Assembly: GCA_044220975.1 (NCBI GenBank)
Contig: JBGAPZ010000007.1
Coordinates: 1-64,000, forward strand
Direction of reading: 5' to 3'
Length of the DNA: 64,000 nt
Origin: SZUA-430 sp044220975
GTDB lineage: Bacteria; Pseudomonadota; Alphaproteobacteria; Micropepsales; Micropepsaceae
Shown: piece by piece, positions 8,168 through 17,658 of the stretch
Numbering within the stretch: the stretch's first letter is position 1
Layout: every line of letters begins with the position of its first letter
Made by a program: the position numbers and the translations under genes
The notes under the pieces: model-generated
What the model was told of the DNA's origin: nothing
Seen by the model: the letters and a program-made list of their open reading frames with translations, nothing else
Database searches by the model: none

Positions 8168-9181
8168 ATGCGAATCCTGATTGCGACCGATGCGTGGGCG
8201 CCGCAGGTCAACGGCGTGGTGCGCACGTTGGAGACCTTGGGGCGCGAACTCGTGCGCATGGGGCACGTCGTCAAATTCGTGACGCCGGAAGGGTTTCGCA
8301 CCGTGCCGATGCCGACCTATCCGGAGATCAAGCTGGCGCTGTTCGCGAGGCGCGCGGTTGGGCGCATCATCGATGCGTTCAAGCCAGATGCAATCCACAT
8401 CGCGACGGAAGGGCCCGTCGGCCTTGCCACGCGGCGTAACTGTATGCGGCGGGGCTTGTCGTTCACGACGTCGTTCCACACACGCTTTCCGGAATACATT
8501 CACGCGCGCTTCGGCATTCCAACGGCGTGGAACTATGCGGGCTTGCGCTGGTTTCATGGACCGGCGCAGGCGGTGATGGTGGCGACGCGCACGCTGGAGC
8601 GCGATCTGACGAAGCGGGGCTTTAAGAATCTGCGTCTGTGGTCGCGCGGTGTGGACGTGGATCTGTTCAAGCCAGGCGACAAAAGTTGGCTCGATCTGCC
8701 GCGGCCGGTGTTTCTCTATGTCGGGCGCGTCGCGATCGAAAAAAGCGTCGAGGAATTCATGAAGCTCGACCTTCCCGGTTCGAAGCTGGTCGTCGGCGAC
8801 GGTCCCCAGCTTGGCGAGTTGCGCGCTCGTTACCCCAAGGTGCGTTTCGTCGGGCCGAAATTCGGGCCGGAGCTTGCGCGCCACTATGCGGCGAGCGACG
8901 TCTTCGTATTCCCTTCGCGGACGGACACGTTCGGGCTCGTGGTGCTTGAGGCGTTGGCGAGCGGGCTTCCCGTGGCCGCCCATCCGGTGCAGGGGCCGAA
9001 CGACATTATCGGCACGAACACGACGGTCGGGATTTTGGACGAAGATTTGGGTGTCGCGGCGCGCCGAGCGCTATTGCTTAAGCCCGAAACATGCCGCGCT
9101 TTCGCAACCGGCTTCTCGTGGGAAGCCTGTACGCGCCAGTTCCTGACCAATCTGGCGCAGCCTCCGGAGCGAGTTCTCTAA
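8168..9181 (+). CDS. GT4 family glycosyltransferase (lipid-sugar type)
   Basis: A 337-residue GT-B enzyme. The N-terminal domain begins MRILIATDAWAPQVNGVV, where the NGV loop is typical of GT4 mannosyl- and glucosyltransferases acting on diacylglycerol or phosphatidylinositol. The C-terminal domain has LYVGRVAIEKSVEEF (donor loop start), VGDGPQLGELRARYPKVRFVGP, and the nucleotide-sugar motif FPSRTDTFGLVVLEALASGLP, including the E-x7-E element. The ATG at 8168 was chosen because it begins exactly at the family's first beta strand; the frame stays open upstream to 7979. It is likely a membrane-associated enzyme making a glycolipid. The sugar and acceptor cannot be named. Confidence 0.88.
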   Translation: MRILIATDAWAPQVNGVVRTLETLGRELVRMGHVVKFVTPEGFRTVPMPTYPEIKLALFARRAVGRIIDAFKPDAIHIATEGPVGLATRRNCMRRGLSFTTSFHTRFPEYIHARFGIPTAWNYAGLRWFHGPAQAVMVATRTLERDLTKRGFKNLRLWSRGVDVDLFKPGDKSWLDLPRPVFLYVGRVAIEKSVEEFMKLDLPGSKLVVGDGPQLGELRARYPKVRFVGPKFGPELARHYAASDVFVFPSRTDTFGLVVLEALASGLPVAAHPVQGPNDIIGTNTTVGILDEDLGVAARRALLLKPETCRAFATGFSWEACTRQFLTNLAQPPERVL

Positions 9182-9234
9182 CTCTTTTCATCTTTGACGT
9201 ATTACATTGGTCGCATGTGATTTGAGGTGCGGTG

Positions 9235-10935
9235 ATGCTCCGCAAAGCGACCAACGCGTGGGCGGCTTATTGGCGGCTTTATATCCCGAAGCTCGTGACG
9301 GTGCTTCAGGAGGGCTACGACTTTGCGCGCTTTCGCGCCGACATCTTGGCGGGGCTGACTGTCGCGATCGTCGCCCTGCCGCTGTCGATGGCGCTTGCGG
9401 TGGCGAGCAACACGACGCCGGACCGAGGCCTCTACACCGCCATCATCGCGGGCTTCCTCATCTCCGCGCTTGGCGGCTGCCGCTTTCAGATCGGCGGGCC
9501 GACCGGCGCGTTCGTCGTCGTGGTGTTCAATGTCATCGCGACGCACGGCTACGACGGACTTGTTCTCGCCACGTTGATGGCCGGCTTCATGCTGATGCTC
9601 GCGGGGTTCGCGAAACTCGGCACATTCGTCAAATACGTCCCGACGCCGGTGGTCACCGGGTTCACAAGCGGTATCGCGCTCATCATTCTTACCAGCCAAG
9701 TCGCCGAAGTGTTCGGGCTGCACCTGGACAAGAACCCGTCAGAGTTCGTCGAGAAATGGATCGCCTACGCGTCGGCGATGAACACCTTTCAACCGGCAAC
9801 GTTTGCGGTGGCTATGGCCTCGCTCGCCGCGATCATCGGCTGCAGACTCTGGCGGCCTCAGTGGCCGATGTTCCTGATCTCGATCGGCGTGGGTGCATTT
9901 GCCGTTTGGGCACTTTCGCTGCCAGTCACTACGATCGGCACGCGGTTCGGAGCGCTGCCCGCTTCGTTGCCGATGCCGCAGCTTCCGGAGATCACGCTGG
10001 TACGTGTGCGCGAGCTGCTGCCGTCCGCGTTTACGATCGCGTTTCTGGCCGGCGTCGAGTCGCTGTTGTCTGCGGTCGTGGCCGACGGCATGTCGGGACG
10101 GCGCCACCGCTCGAACAGCGAACTCGTCGCACAAGGCGCGGCCAATATAGGTTCGGCGCTGTTCGGCGGCATTCCGGCAACGGGGGCGATTGCGCGAACG
10201 GCCACCAACATACGCGCGGGCGCGTACTCGCCGATGGCAGGCATGGCGCATGCGCTATTTATTCTGCTTTTTCTGCTGTTACTGGCGCCGGTCGCGAGCT
10301 TCATCCCGCTGGCGAGCCTCGGTGCCGTGCTGGTCGTCGTCGCCTGGAACATGGCGGAGGTGAAGAACTTCCGGCACTTGCTGAAGGCGCCGCCCGCGGA
10401 CCGGGCCGTGTTGCTCACGACGTTCGTGCTGACGCTCATCACTGACCTTACGACCGCGATCGAAGTCGGCGTCGTTATGGCGGCGCTGTTCTTCATGCAC
10501 CGCATGGCCAACGCGGTCGAGATTTCGACCGCGGCAAGAGTGATCGATGACGACGTCGACGATTATTCGCGCGAGCGTACGGTGTATGCGCGGCGAACCG
10601 ACATCCCTGACGACGTTGAAGTGTTCCGGATCGACGGGCCTTTTTTCTTCGGCGCGGCGGCTCGGCTTGGCGACGTTTTGGACCGGCTCGGAACGCCGCC
10701 CAAAGCCTTCATCCTGCGGATGGGCAACGTTCCCCTGATCGACGCTTCCGGCGCGGCGGCACTCGAGAAATTCATCGACGATGCCGCGCGGCGAGGAACG
10801 CGCACGATCTTGTGCAACGTGCAGGGCGAAGTGGAGCAGGTCATCCGCGCTCTTGGGCTTACATCCAAACCGTCGGTTTCGCAGGCGAAGAACCTTGAGA
10901 AGGCTCTGCTCGCAGCGCACGAGATCGCGCGTTAA
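9235..10935 (+). CDS. SulP family anion transporter with STAS domain
   Basis: A 566-residue inner-membrane SulP/SLC26 transporter. The N-terminal part has many hydrophobic segments, with the family signature around TVAIVALPLSMALAVAS and TPDRGLYTAIIAGFLISALGG, followed by QIGGPTGAFVV. The final third (about 440-560) is a cytosolic STAS domain with the DASGAAALEKF motif. Substrates in the family include sulfate, bicarbonate and dicarboxylates. The next gene downstream is a beta-carbonic anhydrase on the same strand, which favours bicarbonate (inference). ATG 9235 is preferred; an adjoining GTG at 9232 is equally in frame and a GAGGTG site sits just upstream. Confidence 0.9.
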   Translation: MLRKATNAWAAYWRLYIPKLVTVLQEGYDFARFRADILAGLTVAIVALPLSMALAVASNTTPDRGLYTAIIAGFLISALGGCRFQIGGPTGAFVVVVFNVIATHGYDGLVLATLMAGFMLMLAGFAKLGTFVKYVPTPVVTGFTSGIALIILTSQVAEVFGLHLDKNPSEFVEKWIAYASAMNTFQPATFAVAMASLAAIIGCRLWRPQWPMFLISIGVGAFAVWALSLPVTTIGTRFGALPASLPMPQLPEITLVRVRELLPSAFTIAFLAGVESLLSAVVADGMSGRRHRSNSELVAQGAANIGSALFGGIPATGAIARTATNIRAGAYSPMAGMAHALFILLFLLLLAPVASFIPLASLGAVLVVVAWNMAEVKNFRHLLKAPPADRAVLLTTFVLTLITDLTTAIEVGVVMAALFFMHRMANAVEISTAARVIDDDVDDYSRERTVYARRTDIPDDVEVFRIDGPFFFGAAARLGDVLDRLGTPPKAFILRMGNVPLIDASGAAALEKFIDDAARRGTRTILCNVQGEVEQVIRALGLTSKPSVSQAKNLEKALLAAHEIAR

Positions 10936-11106
10936 CGTCCCTCGTGTTTGTGGGGGCATATCGCGTGCCCGGCGCGCGCTTTCCAGCACGTTCGCTAATA
11001 GGGCGAATGCGAGCAATTCTTTGTTGCAATTCCGCTTCGCTCGAAGGAGGACTGGGTGGTCACGAGTGGCTGACGGTTGCGGGCAAACGCGGACTCGAAT
11101 ACGCGG

Positions 11107-11793
11107 ATGGACGATTCAAATCGAGACGATCAAGGGGACAAGATCGTGTTTTGGGGACGCTCGCCGATCGACAAGTTGATCGAGGGCTATCGGACGTTTC
11201 ATCGCACCACGTTCGTGCGGCAACGCAGGCGTTTCGAACAGCTGGCTGCGAAGGGCCAGAAGCCCAAAGTCTTGATCATTTCGTGTTCGGACAGCCGCGT
11301 GTCGCCCAGCATGGTGTTCGACACGGCGCCAGGCGCCATCTTCGTCGCGCGCAACATCGGCAATATCGTGCCTCCCTACCATCCGGACGGCGGTCCGCGT
11401 TCGATCGGCGCGGCTACGGAGTACGCGGTCAAAGTGCTCAACGTCAGCGATATCGTGGTCAAAGGGCATGCGCGCTGCGGCGGCGTGCACGCACTGATCA
11501 ACAACGGTGCGGGCTTGCCAGAAAACGACTTCCTGAAGCCGTGGGTGGAAATCGCGGCGCCCGCGCGCAAGCTGCTGCCGCCGAATTTCGACTCTTTGGG
11601 CGAGGCTGACAAGCGGCGTGTGTCGGAACAGGCCGTGGTCCAGAATAGCCTCATGAACCTCTCCGGCTATCCGTGGGTGCGCGAGCGCATGGAGGCGGGG
11701 ACGCTGCGCATCCATGGCTGGCACTTCGACTTCGAGCACGGAAAGCTGATGCGGCTCGACCACGAAAGCGGCGAATGGGTTGAAGTGCGGTAA
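11107..11793 (+). CDS. Beta-class carbonic anhydrase
   Basis: A 228-residue beta-carbonic anhydrase that interconverts CO2 and bicarbonate. Zinc ligands Cys60 (ISCSDSR), His121 and Cys124 (GHARCGG) are all present, as is the Asp62-Arg64 catalytic dyad. RNIGN (82-86) and SIGAATEYAV are also conserved. The start is uncertain: ATG 11107 gives a normal N-terminus, while a TTG at 11077 would add ten residues, and neither has a strong ribosome site. It lies about 170 bp downstream of the SulP gene on the same strand and probably works with it in inorganic-carbon or pH balance. It is convergent with the kinase gene that ends 4 bp away. Confidence 0.95.
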   Translation: MDDSNRDDQGDKIVFWGRSPIDKLIEGYRTFHRTTFVRQRRRFEQLAAKGQKPKVLIISCSDSRVSPSMVFDTAPGAIFVARNIGNIVPPYHPDGGPRSIGAATEYAVKVLNVSDIVVKGHARCGGVHALINNGAGLPENDFLKPWVEIAAPARKLLPPNFDSLGEADKRRVSEQAVVQNSLMNLSGYPWVRERMEAGTLRIHGWHFDFEHGKLMRLDHESGEWVEVR

Positions 11794-11796
11794 GCT

Positions 11797-13191
11797 TTAC
11801 GCCACCGCTCGCAGCTCGCGGCCGGGAAGTTCGACGTGCGCAAGAAGCCCCTCCGACGCCTTGTTTTCGACCCACACGCGCCCGCCGTGCAGGGCCACGA
11901 GGCCACGCACGAGAGCTAAGCCCAGACCCGTGCCGCCGACGCCGCTGCCATAGCTGTTGTCGACGCGCTCGAAGGGGCGGAACAGGCTTGCGATCCTGTC
12001 TTCGGGTATGCCGGGACCCGAGTCCGCGACCGTGATGCGTGCGCCGCCGTCGCCCAAGCGCCTGCAAGCGATGCCGATGGCGCCGCCTTCGGGCGAGAAC
12101 TTCACTGCGTTCGACAGCAGATTGACCAGGATCTGTTTGAACGCGCGCTCGTCGGCGAACGGCGTGATGTCGGCGTCAAGATCGGCTGTGAGGGTTTGGC
12201 GTTTCTCTTCCGCGCGATGGGCGACGAGGCGCAGCGCGCTTTCGATGACGCTTTTGCCGTCGAGGTATTGCAGGTCGAGTTCCATCTTGCCGGCTTCGAT
12301 CTTCGCCACATCGAGCATGTCGTTGATCAAGCTGAGGAGGTAGCCGCCGGACTCGCGGATGTCATGGCCGTAGCTGCGGTATTGCTGCGAGATGTTGGGG
12401 CCGACGGCGGCCGCTTCGATCATTTCGGCAAAGCCCAGAATGGCGTTCAACGGCGTTCTGAGTTCGTGGCTCATATTCGCGACGAAGGCGGACTTCGAGG
12501 CGCTGGCCGCTTCGACTTCTACCGTCTTAGCGACGGCGTCGGCACGCGCCGCTTCGAGCGCCTTGGCCATATCTTCCACCGCGAAACGCGCGTGCAGCAG
12601 TTCCGTCGTGCGATCGCGCGACGAGGCACCCATGAACCAGGCATAGGCCGCAAAGACCGGCGTGATGATGATGAAAAGCGACGCCGCTTGGCCCTGGCTT
12701 ACAATCGCGAGGACCCAGATGGACGCCAGTAAGACGCAAAGCCCGACCGCGAAGAGCGCCGCGTGATAGCCGCGCGTCAGAACCAGGGCCCACATATTGG
12801 CAATCACGATCAAGGTGACGAGGGTGTTGTTAGCGTCGTTGCCTTCGACCCAGCACAATGCGGCCGTCAGCCCCCACGACAATGCCGCGACAGTCTGGAA
12901 GGCGACGAGCACGCTGAGCAAGCGGCGTGGGGGCGCGTTCGTTTTCGGCGACCATGAGTGGATCGCAAGTGACATCACCGAGGTCAGACAGTGCACACCC
13001 ACCACCCCGAGCAGCATCGGCATCGGGACGACGCCGAAAGCCGGAAAGGAGCCGCCGAAGGGAATCATGAACAATGCCGCCCAGATCGGGTTTAGGACCG
13101 CACCGATGGGCAGCGACGCCACAACGAGGTCGAGGCGGGCTTTCAGCCAGCGGTCGGCGTCGTAGGTCGGCGAAGAAGCGGTTGCGGTCAT
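11797..13191 (-). CDS. Membrane sensor histidine kinase
   Basis: A 464-residue kinase. The first ~190 residues hold about six membrane segments (for example LVVASLPIGAVLNPIWAALF), then comes a coiled-coil linker, a HisKA domain with ANMSHELRTPLNAILGF (His242), and a HATPase domain with N-box NLLSNAVKFSPEGG, G1 DSGPGIP and G2 GTGLGLALVRGL. The fold resembles the PleC/DivJ-like kinases of alphaproteobacteria, but the sensor part gives no named signal. The ATG at 13191 is preferred over an upstream TTG at 13227. No response-regulator gene is adjacent, so the partner is unknown. Confidence 0.88.
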   Translation of the reverse strand: MTATASSPTYDADRWLKARLDLVVASLPIGAVLNPIWAALFMIPFGGSFPAFGVVPMPMLLGVVGVHCLTSVMSLAIHSWSPKTNAPPRRLLSVLVAFQTVAALSWGLTAALCWVEGNDANNTLVTLIVIANMWALVLTRGYHAALFAVGLCVLLASIWVLAIVSQGQAASLFIIITPVFAAYAWFMGASSRDRTTELLHARFAVEDMAKALEAARADAVAKTVEVEAASASKSAFVANMSHELRTPLNAILGFAEMIEAAAVGPNISQQYRSYGHDIRESGGYLLSLINDMLDVAKIEAGKMELDLQYLDGKSVIESALRLVAHRAEEKRQTLTADLDADITPFADERAFKQILVNLLSNAVKFSPEGGAIGIACRRLGDGGARITVADSGPGIPEDRIASLFRPFERVDNSYGSGVGGTGLGLALVRGLVALHGGRVWVENKASEGLLAHVELPGRELRAVA

Positions 13192-13367
13192 TTTCGACAG
13201 GTCCTGAACGCCCAAGCGTAGGGCCAATCGCTTAAGAATCGCCCTCGCAAAGCGTTAGGGCTAAGTTAAAGGCGCGGCTTTTCGCGCGGGTTTCGTGCCT
13301 TGCCGGGGGTCGGACCAGTGGCTATACCCCGCCCTCACGCGCTTAAGCGCCAATCACGAAATCCCCA

Positions 13368-15206
13368 ATGAACCTGCGCAACATCGCCATCATCGCCCAT
13401 GTCGACCATGGGAAGACAACGCTCGTCGATCAGCTGCTGAAGCAAAGCGGAACGTTCCGCGAGAACCAGCAGGTGGCCGAGCGCGCGATGGATTCGAACG
13501 AACTCGAGCGCGAGCGCGGGATCACGATCCTAGCCAAATGCACGAGCGTCGAATGGCACGGCACGCGGATTAACATCATCGACACGCCAGGCCACGCCGA
13601 CTTTGGTGGCGAGGTAGAGCGCATCCTCTCTATGGTGGACGGCGTGGTGCTGCTCGTGGACGCCGCCGAAGGCGCAATGCCGCAGACGAAGTTCGTGACA
13701 TCGAAAGCCTTGAAGCTCGGCCTCAAGCCCATCGTCGTCGTGAACAAAATCGACCGCCAGGACGCGCGAGCGCACGAGATTCACACTGACGTTTTCGACC
13801 TCTTTGCGGTGCTCGACGCGACCGACGATCAGCTGGACTTCCCGACGCTGTATGCGAGCGGGCGTTCGGGTTGGGCGGTGCGCGATCTGGAAAAGGACGA
13901 GCGCAAGGACCTGACGCCTCTCTTCGAGACGATCATTTCGCATGTGCCGCCGCCGGCGATTGCCGCGAAAGGAACCACTGATCAGCCGTTCTCGATGCTG
14001 GTGCGCGTGATGCAGGCCGACCCCTATCTCGGGCGTATTCTGACGGGCCGCATCGAGTCCGGAATCGTGCAGGCGAACCGTACCATCAAAGCCTTGTCGC
14101 GTGACGGCACACTTGTCGAGCGCGGACGGATCACCAAAGTGCTGGCGTTCCGCGGGCTGCAGCGTGTGCCGGTCGACGAAGCGGCGGCCGGCGACATCGT
14201 AGCGATTGCCGGCCTGGTCGAGGCCACCGTTGCCGATACGTTGTGCGATCCGGAAGTTATGGCGCCGATCCCAGCCAATCCGATCGATCCGCCGACGATT
14301 GCGATTACGCTTGGCATCAACGATTCCCCGTATGCTGGCCGCGAGGGACAAAAGGTTCAAAGCCGCGTCATTCGCGAACGCTTGTTCCGCGAGGCCGAGA
14401 GCAACGTCACGATCAAAGTGAAGGAAACCGAAAACGCCGATGCCTTCGAAGTGGCGGGCCGCGGCGAGTTGCAGCTTGGCGTCTTGATCGAAACGATGCG
14501 GCGCGAGGGGTTCGAGCTTTCGATTTCGCGGCCGCGCGTGCTTTTCCGCGAAGGCGAAAAGGGCGAGAAGCTTGAGCCGATCGAGGAAGTCACCATCGAC
14601 GTGGACGACGCTTATTCCGGCGTCGTGATCGAGGCGATGAGCAACCGCAAAGGCGAGATGACGGACATGCGGCCGTCGGGTGGCGGCAAGACGCGCCTGA
14701 CGTTCAACGCGCCGGCGCGCGGCTTGATCGGCTATCATGGCCAATTCCTGACCGACACGCGCGGCACCGGGATCATGAACCGCGTGTTCCATAAATTCGG
14801 CCCGCATCGCGGCGTGATTGAGGGGCGCCGCGTGGGCGTGCTCGTCGCCGACCGCGACGGCGAGGCTCAGACTTATGCGCTTTGGTACTTAGAAGAGCGC
14901 GGCTTCATGTTCATCGAGTCTGGGACCAAGGTCTATCAGGGCATGATCATCGGCGAGCACAGCCGCGAGAACGACCTGGACGTCAACGCGCTAAAAGCCA
15001 AGCAGCTCACCAACTTCCGCGCGGCGGGAAAGGACGAAGCGGTTCGGTTAACGCCGCCAAAGATCCTCACGCTCGAGCAGGCGATCGCGTATATCGGTGA
15101 CGACGAGTTGGTGGAGGTCACGCCGAAGTCGATCCGATTGCGCAAGCGCTGGCTGGACCCTAACGACCGCAAGAAGTACGCAAGGGCGAGTGTTTCCGAG
15201 ACGTAA
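13368..15206 (+). CDS. typA: Ribosome-associated translational GTPase TypA/BipA
   Basis: A 612-residue TypA, the full family length. G1 AHVDHGKTTL (about 10-19), G2 RERGIT, G3 DTPGHADF, and G4 NKIDRQDAR are all intact, followed by EF-Tu domain II, EF-G domain V-like sequence, and the TypA-specific C-terminus with ARGLIGYHGQFLTDTRGTG and NFRAAGKDEAVRLTPP. TypA binds the ribosome and aids 50S assembly and growth under cold or other stress. It is a single-gene unit, with a divergent kinase gene upstream. Confidence 0.98.
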   Translation: MNLRNIAIIAHVDHGKTTLVDQLLKQSGTFRENQQVAERAMDSNELERERGITILAKCTSVEWHGTRINIIDTPGHADFGGEVERILSMVDGVVLLVDAAEGAMPQTKFVTSKALKLGLKPIVVVNKIDRQDARAHEIHTDVFDLFAVLDATDDQLDFPTLYASGRSGWAVRDLEKDERKDLTPLFETIISHVPPPAIAAKGTTDQPFSMLVRVMQADPYLGRILTGRIESGIVQANRTIKALSRDGTLVERGRITKVLAFRGLQRVPVDEAAAGDIVAIAGLVEATVADTLCDPEVMAPIPANPIDPPTIAITLGINDSPYAGREGQKVQSRVIRERLFREAESNVTIKVKETENADAFEVAGRGELQLGVLIETMRREGFELSISRPRVLFREGEKGEKLEPIEEVTIDVDDAYSGVVIEAMSNRKGEMTDMRPSGGGKTRLTFNAPARGLIGYHGQFLTDTRGTGIMNRVFHKFGPHRGVIEGRRVGVLVADRDGEAQTYALWYLEERGFMFIESGTKVYQGMIIGEHSRENDLDVNALKAKQLTNFRAAGKDEAVRLTPPKILTLEQAIAYIGDDELVEVTPKSIRLRKRWLDPNDRKKYARASVSET

Positions 15207-15437
15207 CGGTCCCCTTTTTGCAACACTGTGTGCGTTTTGCACATTGCCCCGGTAATTTTGAAGACGCCGCCGCCTCCGCTTCGTGAGGTAACCGCTTGGT
15301 TTATCTGGTTTATCAGGACTAGGTGGTGCGCGATATTTGATCCCAACTTTCGGTTGCACGCATCGCGTTTAGACTTAAAGTCGGGGTAGTTCGAGACCGG
15401 CACAACCTGGTCGTCGCGAAGCATTGGGGGAAGGCTC

Positions 15438-15815
15438 GTGAAGAACCCTGTCGATTTGCATATTGGTCAGCGCGTGCGCCATCGCCGCTGGCTTCTGGGG
15501 ATGACTCAACAGCAGTTGGCGCTAGCAGTTGGTATTCGCTTCCAACAGATTCAGAAGTACGAGAGCGGTGCAAACCGCATTTCGGCATCGAGACTCTGGG
15601 ATTTGGCGCGCGCGTTGGATATGCCGGTGTCGTTCTTCTTTGAAGGACTGGCCGGCGACAAAGACGCGGCGACAGCAGCCGACGACGGCTTGCTGCAAAA
15701 CAAAGAAACGATGGATCTGGTACGCGCCTACTACGGCTTGGACGAGGGGCCGCGTCGCCGGTTGCTCGAACTTGCCAAGGCGCTAAGCGGTGCCGCGGAT
15801 ACGCCACGGGCTTAA
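15438..15815 (+). CDS. XRE-family helix-turn-helix regulator
   Basis: A 125-residue DNA-binding protein. The HTH lies at about 9-63: IGQRVRHRRWLLGMTQQQLA, then AVGIRFQQIQKYESGANRISASRLWDLARAL, the common small XRE type of alphaproteobacteria (the PraR/PhrR-like group). The C-terminal half contains SFFFEGL and an acidic region, likely for dimerisation. It starts at GTG 15438 after an AGGCTC stretch. It stands alone between typA and the phosphatase gene, so its targets cannot be read from context. Confidence 0.85.
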   Translation: MKNPVDLHIGQRVRHRRWLLGMTQQQLALAVGIRFQQIQKYESGANRISASRLWDLARALDMPVSFFFEGLAGDKDAATAADDGLLQNKETMDLVRAYYGLDEGPRRRLLELAKALSGAADTPRA

Positions 15816-15854
15816 GCCAGCATCGGATTGACACGAGGCGTTGCGGTCCGCGAC

Positions 15855-16682
15855 ATGTCGCGCATGACCGCTCGCCTTAGCGCCGAACAGATTTCCGAAT
15901 TCGCGACGTTCGCGGAGGAACTTGCCGAACTTTCGGGCAGGACCATCCTGCCGCATTTCCGTTCGAGGCTCGCCGTCGACAACAAGCACAGCGGCGGCGG
16001 GTTCGATCCTGTCACCGAAGCCGACCGGCAGGCCGAAACCGTCATTCGCGCTGCGATACGCAAGCGCTATCCCGAGCACGGCATCGTTGGCGAAGAGCAC
16101 GGCGCGCACAACGGATCGTCGCCGCTTACATGGGTGATCGATCCGATCGACGGGACGCGCGCCTTCGTGTGCGGCATGGCGCAGTGGGGGACATTGATTG
16201 CGCTGAACGACGGGGCGTTGCCGATCGTCGGCTTGCTTGATCAGCCTTACACGCGCGAGCGGTGGGTGGGCGCGAACGGCACGACGACCTATCGCGATGG
16301 ACATGGCGCGAGCCGGCGCCTGCAAACACGGCAATGCGCTTCGTTGAAGGACGCGGTGCTGACCACGACTTCGCCGGTCGGATATTTCGATGAGGCCGAG
16401 CAAAAGGCGTTCTGGACGCTGTCGGCCCGCGCGCGGCTGACACGGTTCGGCGGCGATTGTTATGCATACGGATTGCTGGCGATGGGTTTCGTCGACGTGA
16501 TCGTCGAGGCAACGCTGAAGCCTTGGGACATCCAGGCCTTGATCCCGATCATCGAGAATGCAGGCGGGATCGTTACGACGTGGGACGGCAAGCCTGCGAT
16601 GGAGGGCGGCCAGGTCGTCGCCTGCGGCGACGCTTCGCTTCACGCGGCCGTTTGCGAAGTGCTGGCCGAGGTTGCGCGCTGA
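15855..16682 (+). CDS. Inositol-monophosphatase family phosphatase (HisN-like)
   Basis: A 275-residue Mg-dependent phosphatase. Metal-site motifs are GEEHG (Glu80-Glu81), WVIDPIDGTRAF (Asp96, Asp99) and the C-terminal VEATLKPWDIQALIPIIENAGG, where the WD Asp is the third ligand. Among family members, the alphaproteobacterial histidinol-phosphate phosphatase HisN is the closest by its SGRTILPHFRS and FDPVTEADRQAE text. Inositol-1-phosphatase or PAP phosphatase is possible. The start was set at ATG 15855; ATG 15864 is also possible. Its last 43 bp overlap the convergent hydrolase gene. Confidence 0.87.
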   Translation: MSRMTARLSAEQISEFATFAEELAELSGRTILPHFRSRLAVDNKHSGGGFDPVTEADRQAETVIRAAIRKRYPEHGIVGEEHGAHNGSSPLTWVIDPIDGTRAFVCGMAQWGTLIALNDGALPIVGLLDQPYTRERWVGANGTTTYRDGHGASRRLQTRQCASLKDAVLTTTSPVGYFDEAEQKAFWTLSARARLTRFGGDCYAYGLLAMGFVDVIVEATLKPWDIQALIPIIENAGGIVTTWDGKPAMEGGQVVACGDASLHAAVCEVLAEVAR

Positions 16683-17650
16683 GCGACGAGCGTCTGACCC
16701 TTCACGAACGGATCGAAGCAAGCCCAGAACGCTGCGCGAATATCGTCGCGCTCCATCATGATTTCGTGTTCGGACTTCAACATCACGTACATGCCGCGCT
16801 TGATGCGCGTGATGAGCGTGAGGTCGGCACCAGGGTGTACCAACTGATCGTGGGCTGCGCCGATGAGCAGGACCGGCGTTTCGATGCCGTGCGCAAACTC
16901 TTCGCTGGCGACGAGTTCCATCGAGCGATAGGCCGCTTCCAACCAGCCGAACGTGGGTGCGCCGAGGGCGAGCCGCGGTTCGGCCCTCAGGCACGCCATT
17001 AAGCGGTCGAAGCGGCGCAGGTCGGTCGTGACGCCGTTCGTTTCAAAGGTTTGCGCCATCGGGTCTTGCTTGGCGCCGCCGAACACGAACGCGCCGTGTT
17101 GACCGGCCGCGGTCGAGCACGTTGCCACGGCGCGGGCGAACCACGGCGGATATGGCGCGGTCTTTACGGCCAGCATCGGCGCCGTCAGAACTGCGCAATC
17201 GAACTCGTGCGGGAAATCGTGCAGGTATCGCAGCAAAATGTTGCCGCCCATCGAGTGGGCGAGGCCGACATAGGGCTTCTTGCCGTGGATTTGAACCACC
17301 CGGTTCATGACGGCCGCTAGGTCGCCATCGAATTCCGAGAAGTCGCGAACGTGGCCCTTCGTGCGTTCCGGCAGCGCGTGCGTGGAGAGCCCCTGGCCGC
17401 GCCAATCGAACGTGATCACGGACAAGCCGCGCGCCAACAGCTCGCCGATGACTTCAAAGTATTTTTCGATGAATTCGGTTCGGCCGCCGATCAGCACGAC
17501 CGTGCCGTGCGCCTCGTGCGCGGGCAGGAGCCAGCGCGCTGTGCGCAGGCTGGTGCCGTCGGCCAGCGATAGCCATTCGACGACACCGCCAGGCGGTACC
17601 GGATTGTCCGGCACCGCTACCAAATCGGGAACTGGCCCTTCGGGGGCCAT
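16640..17650 (-). CDS. Alpha/beta hydrolase, lysophospholipase (monoglyceride lipase) type
   Basis: A 336-residue serine hydrolase of the PldB/monoglyceride lipase branch: GGRTEFIEKYFEVIGELLARG, then FDWRGQGLS, then the nucleophile elbow A-H-S-M-G-G (Ser133), where Ala replaces the usual leading Gly. A later acidic residue in GAAHDQLV and His in SEHEIMMERD complete a plausible triad. It probably acts on lysolipids or monoacylglycerols. It is immediately downstream of the SCP2 gene on the same strand (9 bp gap), so the two may form a lipid-related operon. Its 3' end overlaps the convergent phosphatase by 43 bp. Confidence 0.86.
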   Translation of the reverse strand: MAPEGPVPDLVAVPDNPVPPGGVVEWLSLADGTSLRTARWLLPAHEAHGTVVLIGGRTEFIEKYFEVIGELLARGLSVITFDWRGQGLSTHALPERTKGHVRDFSEFDGDLAAVMNRVVQIHGKKPYVGLAHSMGGNILLRYLHDFPHEFDCAVLTAPMLAVKTAPYPPWFARAVATCSTAAGQHGAFVFGGAKQDPMAQTFETNGVTTDLRRFDRLMACLRAEPRLALGAPTFGWLEAAYRSMELVASEEFAHGIETPVLLIGAAHDQLVHPGADLTLITRIKRGMYVMLKSEHEIMMERDDIRAAFWACFDPFVKGQTLVAQRATSASTSQTAA

Positions 17651-17658
17651 GGAAAGTC

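Noticed and set aside
11077..11106. Longer carbonic anhydrase starting at TTG
   Set aside because: The extra ten residues are not part of the conserved domain and the TTG has no clear ribosome site; the ATG at 11107 is simpler.
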